Of a stretch of 64,000 nucleotides of DNA, positions 41,772 to 51,460 are shown one piece after another. Under the pieces are notes generated by a model that was not told the origin of the DNA, did not search any database, and was given only the letters and a program-made list of their open reading frames with translations. Position 1 is the stretch's first letter. The number at the start of each line of letters is the position of its first letter. The position numbers were made by a program, and so were the translations under genes. This DNA is from Phytomonas francai (lineage: Eukaryota > Euglenozoa > Kinetoplastea > Trypanosomatida > Trypanosomatidae): NCBI GenBank assembly GCA_001766655.1, contig MJCC01000014.1:53143-117142 (forward strand). The letters run 5' to 3'.

Positions 41772-43006
41772 AACGGGGGGAAGACGCAAGCAAAAGGATC
41801 AGAAGAGAGGAAAGCGTGAGAGTGATAGGGAGAGAGATGGAGGAGGAGACGAGGTGGTGGCATTTTCTCAGTGGGATCAGAAGATTTCGTGACGGAACGA
41901 TATATACTGGGCATCCTAAGACGGAAACCAGGATGGATGCTTCTTCTACATCTTGATTAATGCACATTAACAAGCTACGAAGATTATAAGATTCTTCGGT
42001 ATATATATATGTATATATATATACATATATTAGTTTACATTATTACCCTTGTCATTATTAGCTTTAGATTTGAAAAAAAAAAAGAGAGAGATTCTGTCTT
42101 TCGACCTCCATCTTAACTTCTAACGTGAGTACGTTTACTTATAAGGCTCACCACAAATAAATACCCTCTCATTTCCTTTAAGATAGGGAAAAATAGAGCA
42201 TCATTTTCTAAATGACATAATGAACTTATACATATTTATATATAAGTAAAGAGAGTTTTTTTTTTGGAAAAATAATTATAAAAATGGTTATTTCGTGAAC
42301 TGGAACTTCACCATTGCCTATTTGAACAAACGTCTGTTTTGTTTGTTTGTTTGTTTGCTGACGTAAATCTCTACTTGGATTGCTAGATGTGTTTGTTGCC
42401 TTGCTTCTTATATCCTTATCACGTCCAATATGTGTAAATTCTTCAGATGGAGGGAACTGAAAATGGGTTGCAGTAATGCTATAGGATATTTAAAAAAAAA
42501 GAAGAAGAGAAAAAGAAAGAAAGAGAAATGCTTTTATCTTTTATTTCCTTTTTCTTTTTATTACTATTATTCGGGTTCAATACAAAAAAAAGAAGGAAAT
42601 AAAATGTGTTAACGGGAGAACTTACCCTGAGGAGACATTTCGTTATTGGCCATTTATCATTATAATATTAGATTGAGTATTTAGTTGAAGGATTGACATC
42701 TATAAATTTCATTTCACTAATTATTAAATAAAAGCAAAGAAACTCATTGAAAAGCATATCAACTGCGAAAATAGAAGAGAATTATGGATCCCATGCACAG
42801 CCTTTGTCCTTGTTATTTCCACTATTGCATTCATTCAACGCATTCTACACACATATACTTCTTTGCTATTAGTTTCCTTCCAAAAGGTTGGAAAAAAGGG
42901 GTGTGACAAAAAGGTTTTTAAACCACATTTTTTTTTTTTTTTTACAGCAGTCTGAGTTGTTGTTTTCGTGTTTATTCGATTATTATTGCTATTAGTATCA
43001 TTAAAA
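41772..43006. other. Intergenic spacer with TA and GTTT repeats
   Basis: AT-rich spacer with a TA tract (42000-42030) and a (GTTT)n tract (42335-42357). A T16 tract (about 42928-42943) ends in AG 42946-42947, the acceptor for the next gene, leaving a 59-nt ATG-free 5' UTR. Confidence 0.6.
42928..42947 (+). promoter_or_regulatory. Trans-splice acceptor of the Asn-rich gene
   Basis: T16 followed by ACAG. It settles the start of the next gene at ATG 43007, because the frame is open further upstream (to a GTG at 42968) but has no other ATG. Confidence 0.65.
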
Positions 43007-43936
43007 ATGTATAGTGATGCGCTTCCTATACGAATCCTCCGCACCGTAGCACGCGTTCAGAATATTGAACAGGGACATCGAGAGTCTAAATCATCCCTCA
43101 GAAAAAATGAATGCTCCCTTCCGGTTTCTCCGCAAAGGAAATCTTCTACAACTATTGGAAAATACAACAGTTTTAAATATTCAAGAAGGGATATTATCGA
43201 TGATTATCCTGAAGAAGACGCTAAAAAGGAAGGCGAGGGGGTTCGTCGTCGTCTGCATGAGTATCTCGCTTGCAGAGAGGAGGACTTGCGGCGGTGGGCA
43301 GAAGGCAACAACAGCAGCAAGGAGCCCCTTTCCTTTTCTTCATTTAACAATAGCAACAGTATCAATAACAAAAGGAAGTGCAAAAACGGAAAAAGTACTT
43401 ATTTTGATAATTTTAACTCCGCTCAAGATTTTCACGAGGAGGTTATCACGCCACGCAATGAGGCAAAAATAATTTGGGAAAAGCCGCACCCTGTAACGCT
43501 ACCGTGGCCGATCGATAAATTCTTCGAGCGTGGAAAAACAAAAGGGATTTCTGCTTCTTCGTCCTCTATTGAAAAGGAGGAAAAAGAGGAATTATTATTA
43601 GAAAAAGGTAGAATTCCACTTCGTATGGTAGATACAAAAGACAACAGCAAAGATGAAATGGGGCTTTCTTCTCTTTCCTTTGAAGAACTTTCGGAGCTTT
43701 TGAGCTACCGTCATCGTTCGCGGTGCCGTCGTTTAAATCATGTTTTTAATCATTACAACAATAATTATAATGATCGTTATCATTATAACAGTTATCAACC
43801 TCGTAACTTATGGGAGGGCGGACTTCCTGTTTTCGCAATGGCGGATACGGCGCCTCAAGTGATGGATTTAGACCTTCACCGAAGCGCTTCTCGCGTAGCG
43901 CGCTGCACACAAGATAAAGGAGTAGTAGTGATTTAA
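43007..43936 (+). CDS. Asn/Ser-rich hypothetical protein with AT-rich codons
   Basis: A 309-residue protein from ATG 43007. The N terminus is short and basic (ALPIRILRTVARV) and could be a mitochondrial targeting helix. The middle is Asn/Ser-rich and disordered (runs such as SFNNSNSINNK). Two better-ordered blocks are visible: RRRLHEYLACREEDLRRWAEG (about 78-98) and IIWEKPHPVTLPWPIDKFFERG (about 155-176). No known domain is recognised. Codon use is AT-rich and unlike the extreme GC3 of the genes on both sides. The coding call rests on the long frame, the clear acceptor and the uninterrupted ordered blocks. Confidence 0.65.
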   Translation: MYSDALPIRILRTVARVQNIEQGHRESKSSLRKNECSLPVSPQRKSSTTIGKYNSFKYSRRDIIDDYPEEDAKKEGEGVRRRLHEYLACREEDLRRWAEGNNSSKEPLSFSSFNNSNSINNKRKCKNGKSTYFDNFNSAQDFHEEVITPRNEAKIIWEKPHPVTLPWPIDKFFERGKTKGISASSSSIEKEEKEELLLEKGRIPLRMVDTKDNSKDEMGLSSLSFEELSELLSYRHRSRCRRLNHVFNHYNNNYNDRYHYNSYQPRNLWEGGLPVFAMADTAPQVMDLDLHRSASRVARCTQDKGVVVI

Positions 43937-44427
43937 TATTACTAAGTTTTCGAAAAGAAAGAAGAGAGATAAAGAGAAAGGAGGAATGCCGAATTACCAT
44001 GCGTGAGATTCCCTGTACAAAGAGGGCAGTTCTTTTTTTTCTCAGGTTCTTCTGTATCCCTTTGCTTGCGTTATTCTTTTTTGTGTTACAATTGTACTTT
44101 TTGTATTTTATTTCGATTCTCTTTTTTTTTCTCGAATTGTCTTATGCCAGTCCTGTTATCCGTTCACTTCCCCTGTAATTATATATATATATATATATAT
44201 ATTGATATGTGCACAGGAGAAGTTGAGCCTTTCAAGACATTTCTCTTCTTGAACTTTACCCGTGTTGTTTCCATCTTGTAACTTCGTCCACAATGAGCAA
44301 TACATGTATCCGAGATACTACCAATTACAGCGAACCATCAAAATTTACGCGCTAAAAAGGAGAAATCTCTCATCCGAGGAGTCGATTATCATTATTGATT
44401 GACTGATTCTTCTTTTCATTCTCCAGA
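43937..44427. other. Intergenic spacer with TA repeat
   Basis: AT-rich, with a TA microsatellite at 44180-44202. The 3' end is a pyrimidine tract (44407-44424) and AG 44425-44426, followed by a single base and the ATG of the next gene. Confidence 0.55.
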
Positions 44428-47400
44428 ATGCTAAGCGGGCCGTGTGTTTCCTTTGACACCTCCGAGTCGAGGGAGAAAGGGGACGCGGGCATCTACGCGG
44501 CGATCAGCGCGGCGGGCCTGGCGAACGCTCTGCGCGGCGCCACCATCAGCCGCCTGCGTTTCCTCGCGAGCCTCGCGAAGGCGCCCTCGAAAGAACTTCT
44601 TTTGGGCGCCCCGCCCCCCCCCCCCCCCACGCCGCGGCCGCGAAGCTGCTCGAGTCGAGCGCGACGGAGTCCCGCCGGGCCGCCCTCCGCGGGCCGATCG
44701 CGGGGTTCGACGACGAGGTCCCCGTCGGCCTCCCCGACGACGGCGGCCTCCCGGCCTTCCGCGCGGTCCTCCCGCTCGTCCGCCGCCTCCGGCCCGGCGT
44801 CGTCCTCCGCTACGACGACTGGCTCCGGCTCTGCGAGGTCCTCGCGCTCGCCGACGAGCTCGCGGGGAAGGACGAAAACGAGGACGCAAAAGGGGCGGAA
44901 AAGGGGGCGAAGTGGAGGTGCTGCCGGATTCTCGACCTCGCCGCCGCGGTCCCGCCGCACCACCAGCGCGAGTCCTCGGCGGCCGTCCTGCAGGCGAAGA
45001 TGGACGACCTCCAGCGGCGCTTCCCCCTGCCGCTTTCGCTGGGGAACCCCGTGCAGGGAGGGCGCGGGGGTCGGGGGTCCGCCGAGGACGGCCCCGCGGC
45101 CAACCGCGAGCTCCGCGCGCGCTGCGAGGCGCTGGGGCTGCCCTCGGGGCGGTACTCCGCGGCGATCCGCGCGCTCGCGGCGTACGAAATGCGGGTTTTT
45201 TTCCTCCTCTGCGCGTACGTGGCGGGGGACCGCAGGCTGCGGGTGCTTCGGCTGGACGAAAACGGCATCGGGGAGGACCCCCACGACCTCGCCCCCACCC
45301 ACGCCCTCGCGCGCGCGATCGAGGCGAACGAGGGGCTGCGGGTTTTGCAGCTCTGCGGGAACCGGCTCGGGGCCGCCGGCGTCGGCGTCATCGCGAAGGC
45401 GCTCACGCGCAACATCGCGCTCGTCGAGGTCGACCTCTCTGAGAACGAGCTCAACCTCGACGCGCTCGAGGAGGCCGAGGAGGAGCAGCTCCAGCGCGAG
45501 GCCGAGGACCCCGTCTTCGGGCCCTTCTACCGCGGCCTCGAGGCGATCAGCGAGGTGATCAAGAAGAACAAGTTCCTCCGGATTCTACGGCTCTGCCGGA
45601 ACGGGATTCACGCCGGCGAGAGCCTCGCGCTCGGGGCCCCCGACGACAACAACGACGAGGCCGAGGCCGAGTCGGCCGGGGAGAGTCCCTCGGCCCCTCC
45701 GCCGCTCCTGAAAAGCCCGACGAGCTCGCACGCGAGCCGGACGAGTGGGGCCCCTCCCCCCACCCCCGCGCATTCGACGACCCTGGACTACCGCCTCCCC
45801 CTGCCGGACGGGGAGGCCTACGAGGCGCTCACCGGGCCCTGGCAGGACCTCCCGCTCTGGCGGCTCGTCGAGCCGCTTCGGCGGTACCACAAACTCGAGG
45901 TCCTGGACCTCGCGGGGAATCAACTGCGGGGTGGCGGGACCCGCATGCTCGCCCTCGCCCTCGCGCAGAACCGCTCGCTGCGGGTGCTCGACCTCACCGA
46001 CAACGAGGTCGACTATAACGGCCTACGCTACCTCGCCTCCTGGGCCCTCTCCTCGCGCGAGAGCGCCCTGCACACGCTCATCCTCCGCCGAAACGCGCTC
46101 GCGGGGGAAAAGCCAGGGAGCAGCAGGCGGCCGCGGGCTCCGAAACCGCAGGCGCTGGCCGCGATGACCGCCTTTGCGCAGGCGATGCGCGGGAATCGCC
46201 GGATTCGTCGGCTTGTCCTGTCCGATAACCACCTCGGACCGGCGTTGAGTGCGCGGCTGCTCGCGACGATCGCGCACGCGGAGGCCCTCGAGGAGTTGGA
46301 TTTCGCGAACAACGACGCCTGCGGGAGGCATCCGGGCGCGCTCGATACCACGGCCGCCCGCCACCTCGCCCTCGCCCTCACGCGAAGACGAGGAGGGGGC
46401 GGAGGTCCGCCGTCCTCCTCCGCGTCATCCTCCTCGGCGTGTGGTTCGCTGGTTAAGCTGAACTTTCGTGGGAATAATTTATGCGCGGGGGGGCTGGAGG
46501 CGCTTTTATCGCCCCCGCCTCACGGAAATTCTGCGGAAAAGGATGAACTTGACGGCGACGGCGATCCTTCGCCGGCGGAGCTGCCGCCGGTATCGTGGAC
46601 CTTGAGGGAACTGGATCTCTCGCGGAATAGCCTCGGAGACGCCCTCGGGCCGCTCGGTCGCCTTTTTGCGATCCCCCCTCCGCCCCCTCCCTCGGAGGGC
46701 GAAAACGCGGCCGACGGGCCCACCCCCGCCTCGATTACAACGTTCGCGAGCTCGCTGATCTCCTTAAATATCTCGCACAACGAGATTACCTCTCTGCAGG
46801 AGCTCACGCCGGGGCTTCTCGCGGGGGCGGCGAATCACTCCGCGAGCTCGCCCTTCGCCCTCGCCTCGCTCGACCTCTCGCACAATCGCCTGGGCTGCGA
46901 TGAGGGCGGCCTCGCGCTGGAGGTCCCTCGGCGGCCGACGGGCCTCTCCCCTCCCCCGGCGGATGCGCGTTGGGGGCAGTGGAGGGGGGGGGACAGCCCC
47001 GGCGAGGTTCTCGCGATTCGCGAGGGCGCGGCCGTGCGGGGGGCCCAGCAGCGGCATCTCGCGGGCTTCATCGAGGGCTGCGCGGCGCTGGCCGCCCTCC
47101 CCGGCCTCGCGGAGCTGGACCTTGGCTGGAATCAGCTCCGGCGGGTGCACGGGGAGGTGCTCTACCGCCTGCTGACCTTCCCGTCAAGCGCGCCCTCGCC
47201 CTCGCCCTCGCCCTCGCCGCCGCCGGCCTTCCCGCCGTCCTCGCCGGTGGCGGGGCTCGTCGACGCGGCGCTCGGCGAGGCCCCCGCGCGGCCCTTCCGC
47301 GGCCTGCGCGCGCTCGACCTCTCGCGGAACGGCCTCCTGCCGGGGCCGCGCGAGGTCCGCGGGGTCCTCGAGGCCCTCGCGGGCCGCCCGGGCCTCGCCG

Positions 47401-47690
47401 TCGTCTACCTCTCCCCCGAGGAGGGCGGGGGCTCGCTTTCGGACGCGAGGGAGGTCCTCGGCGCGATCCTCGCGGCCGCGCGCGCGTCCGACGCCCTGCA
47501 GGACGTCCGCGCAGGGCTCGTCGGGCTCGATGCGATCCGCTCGGACGCGAACGAAAAGGCAGGGGAGGCGAACGAAGAAGAAGAGGAGGAGGAGGAGGGA
47601 GCCGACGAAACGCGCGCGACCATCGCCGCGATTCGAGAGCGACTTCTCCTCAACGCGCTGCTCCAGGCCGATGCGAGGGATGAGAGGTGA
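44428..47690 (+). CDS. Leucine-rich repeat protein (RNI/NLRC-like LRRs), frame broken at a C15 run
   Basis: Coding starts at ATG 44428 and runs in one frame to a C15 run (44614-44628), then continues in another frame to TGA 47690; the second frame has full coding character from the run onward (AAAAKLLESS, then LRRs). One more C or two fewer would join them, so this is either an assembly error or a real slip. The product would be about 1080 residues. About eleven LRRs of the LxxLxLxxNxL type are seen between about residues 270 and 960 (LDLAGNQL, LDLTDNEV, LDLSRNSL, LNISHNEI, LDLSHNRL, LDLGWNQL), with Ala/Leu-rich helices between them as in ribonuclease-inhibitor-like LRRs. These are protein-binding solenoids; many in trypanosomatids are flagellar. 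Partner unknown. The 5' UTR could be one base long. Confidence 0.78.
44614..44628 (+). repeat. C15 homopolymer at frame break of the LRR gene
   Basis: Fifteen C encode poly-Pro on either side of the frame change. Homopolymers of this length are prone to sequencing error and to real length variation. Confidence 0.85.
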
Positions 47691-48353
47691 GAAGAAAACA
47701 AAGCGAAAAATCCTCCAAGGACATAGGAAGGGAGATGCATTTTGTGCGAGGATTTAGTTCCTCGCTCCCTTTGAGTAGATGAAAGAGGAAGTTTTCAAAT
47801 CCATGTTGAAGGAGTTTTAACGAGGGATATGAGGGGAGGGGGAGGGGGACAGAAGAGAAAAGAAACTAGAATGTAGAAAAAAAAGAAATCGATTTCTTTT
47901 CTTATTGCTGTCTATGTGCACATTGATGAAGCTATGATCATGTAAAATAAATATACCCAATTATTCTGGTTAGAATATATATATATATATATAATGCTTT
48001 GCTTTAGTGAAATAATCCTTTTTCCCGAGTATGCTCAGGAAAAGGATGCGATCTCCGGCACGGTGGGTTGCGTGAGGTATGACTCCCTGTAGTGCTTTGT
48101 ATTACTATGGCTATCTACCTCATCCTCTCTGGATGTTGACACGGTGGTGTGTAAGGCAAAAGAAGAAGGAATCCCAGCAAATAACTACACACATCTCTGT
48201 AACAAAAAGGTGTGCCTGTCTGTGTCTCAGTGCGATTTGAGGAACCCCGACAACGACCTACGCGAGAGGAAAAAACAAAAGACGCAAGCCCTTTTCCCGC
48301 CGTTTCGTTTACGATTCTATTAGGATTATCGTGAGTTCGTAAACGGGGACGAG
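47691..48353. other. Intergenic spacer before RLP24
   Basis: Purine-rich then AT-rich, with a TA tract at 47975-47993. The acceptor is probably the AG at 48322-48323, after a pyrimidine-rich stretch, leaving a 30-nt ATG-free 5' UTR. Confidence 0.5.
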
Positions 48354-48926
48354 ATGCGTATTGAGCAGTGCTCCTTTTGCGGGGCCCCGATCTACCCCGG
48401 GCATGGCCGCGTCTTCGCCCGCAACGACTGCCGTATCTTCCGCTTCTGCGCCTCGAAGTGCGAGCGGAACTTTGGGATGCGGCGGAACCCGATGCGGACG
48501 CGCTGGACGAAGACCTTCCGCAAGGCCCACGGGAAGGAGCTCAGCGTGGATACGACGATGGACTTTGAGCGGCGGCGGCACGTCCCGGTGAAGTACAACC
48601 GGGAGCTCATGCACACGACGCTGAAGGTGATGAAGCGGGTCGAGAAGATCCGCTCGCGGCGCCAGGAGGACCTCTGGCAGCGCCGCATGCGGCAGGCGAG
48701 GGTGCAGGAGAAGCGCGAGGCCGCGAGCGCGCTCCGGCATAACATCGACTGGATTGAGGACCTCGAGGTCAAGCACGCCGCCCGGGACGACCTCCTCGCG
48801 ATCGAGGCGGAGAAGCGCGCGAAGACGACGGAGCGCCGCGAGGCCGCGCGGAAACGACGGCAGCACCAGAGAGAGGCCGAGAAAGCCGCCGGCGCGGGCC
48901 CCGCCAGCTCTGCGAAAAAACGATAA
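48354..48926 (+). CDS. RLP24: Ribosome biogenesis protein RLP24 (RSL24D1)
   Basis: A 190-residue protein, the usual length of RLP24. It starts MRIEQCSFCG, with the eL24-type zinc ribbon ligands Cys6, Cys9, Cys32 and Cys36, then the RLP24-specific FRFCASKC, RWTKTFRKAHGKE and TMDFERRR blocks and a long basic helix. RLP24 sits on pre-60S particles in the nucleolus at the site later taken by eL24 and recruits and activates the AAA ATPase Drg1 for its own release. The helix-forming C-terminal half (about 95-185) is very rich in Arg, Glu and Ala. It differs from eL24 itself by the KAHGKE and FERRR blocks. The start is the only ATG near the acceptor. Confidence 0.95.
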   Translation: MRIEQCSFCGAPIYPGHGRVFARNDCRIFRFCASKCERNFGMRRNPMRTRWTKTFRKAHGKELSVDTTMDFERRRHVPVKYNRELMHTTLKVMKRVEKIRSRRQEDLWQRRMRQARVQEKREAASALRHNIDWIEDLEVKHAARDDLLAIEAEKRAKTTERREAARKRRQHQREAEKAAGAGPASSAKKR

Positions 48927-49817
48927 ATCTGGAATTGATGAGAAACTTTGCTTGTTATTATGGTTCGTATTTGTTGGTTTGTCGTGGTGGCTTGTAGATG
49001 TTGTGAAAATCTCAGGGGAGAAGAGGGCTTTATTGAAGACTCTATACACGTGTACGTGGGGGGGGGGGGGGGGGGGGGGGGGGGGGAGGTCCTCGCTAAG
49101 AAAACGTATTTCTCCAGAGGAGGGGAAGGATATGTTCAGAAACGAACGATGCAACTTTGAATGTTCCTTCTTTAGGCTGTGGGGATTGTGGAATATTTGT
49201 TTCATTTTTATTAGTTATTAACAACTACATGCATCTATATACATACATGTGTGTGGATGCCTGTACGCACGTACGCGTGCGACGTAAGTGTAAAATAATC
49301 TCGGTTAAGGTGCGTAATTCCATTACAATTTTAGCTATTATTGAAAGTATCTTTTTTTTTAGTGAGGTTATAGTTTTAAAAAAAAAATGTATTCTTGATT
49401 GAATGTGAGTTATTATTTCTGAACATTTAATATCCTTTCTTATTTTACCTTTCACTTATTCTCTTCTTTGCTTTGCTTTTTCGCGGTTCGTTCTGCGTGT
49501 TGTGGATCGAAAAATCGTGGTGGTGGAAGTGTCGAAAAGGGCCGAAAGTGAAAACAAGAATCTTGCTTCGTGCCTCTCTATATCGGAAGTAATTAGATTG
49601 GAGTTATTCTAGGTGTTACTTCTACTTACCTGAAATAACCGACCTCAAGACAGCAATTTAGGTAGTTTTCAGGCCATCATCGATAAACCAGCAACTTTAA
49701 GCCGCCTTTTGTTTCCATTTCTATTAGAAACATTCCTAATTGAGGGCTTTTATTTTCTAAACACAAAAAGGGGCATTTTTCATATCCTTACCCTCGTGTA
49801 TCTATGAATTAAAATAG
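48927..49817. other. Spacer with a 29-base G run
   Basis: AT-rich spacer with an uninterrupted G29 at 49058-49086. At the end, the first AG after the pyrimidine-rich stretch (49774-49802) touches the next ATG (49816-49817), and an ATG AAT TAA minimal frame (49810-49818 or nearby, from TATCTATGAATTAA) lies just before it. Confidence 0.5.
49058..49086 (+). repeat. G29 homopolymer
   Basis: Twenty-nine consecutive G in the 3' flank of RLP24. It can form G-quadruplex structures on the sense strand and mRNA, and its exact length is uncertain. Confidence 0.85.
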
Positions 49818-51429
49818 ATGGTGGTTCTTACTCGGTCACAGTCAAGGCAGAAAAACCTCGAACGCGCGCTCTCGTCTTCGTCCTCGGAGAAAAGTCTAGG
49901 TCGAGGTGTAGGGGCGAAAGGAAAGGATGGGAGCGAGGTGGATCGTCCAGAGCATTTGCCCAATAATCGGAATGAGCCCAATAGCAGCAAAGCAGCAGCC
50001 CCGGTGGTGGCCCCGAAGCGGCGATCTCTGCATGACTTACTTATGGAAGGCAACAATCTCTCGCAGGGGGGGGAGCGATTAGGACGGGGATGCCGGATTC
50101 AGCGCGAAACGCAATCGCTCGACGAGGAGTACCTTCGCAGTTCGTTTGGGGAGGATTCGGAGTGGAATGGGCGGCGAAACGGGGCCCTGAGTGAGCCCTT
50201 TACCATCCACCGACGCTATCCCGAGCGGGAGTCGACGAAAGCCCAGATCCTCGAGGACTTTGACGCCTCGAGCGTGGAGACCTCGGAGGGGCGTCGGGGC
50301 AACCGCGCGCGCGGGGCGTACCACTTCCGCCATCACCCGGAGCTCGCGCGCGGCCTTTCCCGCGAGCCCCGCCGCGCGTCCTCCTCGTCTTCTTCTTCGT
50401 TATCGTCTGCGGGGGAGGAGGGCGGCCCGGCGCTCTCGCCGTCGGCGCGTTGGGCGAAGCGGGGGCGGAGCCCCGACGCGGACTCCGCGCCGTCGGGGAG
50501 TTCCCTCCGCGATGCGAGCGTCGCGCGGCTCGCCGAGGCCGACGCGCGCGCCGGCGACTTCGCGCGCGCCTCGCCGTCGCTGCCGAGCGCCGACGACTTC
50601 AGCAGCGCCGACGAGGACGCCGCGATGACGGCGGCGGAGGTCCGCCGCGCGGTGCGCCGCGCGAAGGCCGCGGGCGCGCGAAACGACCGCCTCGCCCGCG
50701 CGATGGCCGAGGCCGGCCTCGACGCCCCCGCGAAGGGGGGCGAAAAGGGCCCGGAAAGGGCCCCGGACGAGGCCTCGCACCGCGCGCGCCGCCGGCGGCT
50801 CGACCGGCGCTACCGCCACCTCCTCGCGCGCGGCGAGCGCGAGCGGGAAGGGGAAGGGGAGGCGGGCGAGCGCGCGGTGGGCGGCGGCCCCGCGCGCGAG
50901 GAGGAGCTCGCGCCGCTCCGCATCGACGGCGGGGTCTCCTTCGCGAGCGTGGGCGGCCTGCCGGGCCACGTCGTCGTCCTGCGCGAGGCGGTGCTCTTCC
51001 CGCTGATGTACCCGCGGCTCTTCCGCGCGCGCGGGCTCGGCGCGGCGCCGCGCGGCGTCCTCTTCGTCGGGCCGCCCGGGACCGGGAAGACGCTGATGGC
51101 GCGCGCGCTCGCCGCGGAGGCCGCGCGGGCCTCGGCGCGGCCGATCGCCTTTTTCCTCCGCAAGGGCGCCGACATCCTGTCGAAGTGGGTCGGCGAGAGC
51201 GAGCGGCAGCTCGGGCTGCTCTTCGCCGAGGCTCGCCGGCGGCGGCCGAGCATCATCTTCTTCGACGAGCTCGACGGCCTCGCGCCGGTCCGGCAGGGGC
51301 GCTCGGAGCAGGCCCAGGCCGCCCTCGTCGCCACCCTCCTCGCGCTCATGGACGGGATGGAGGACCGCCACCGCGCGGCCCCGGCGGGGCGAAAACGCGC
51401 GAAACGAACGCCCCCCAACGCGGCCAAAA

Positions 51430-51460
<31 letters not shown>

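Noticed and set aside
44444..45442. 332-codon third-frame ORF over the LRR gene start
   Set aside because: Arg/Pro/Gly-rich shadow; the other two frames carry the coding signal on either side of C15.
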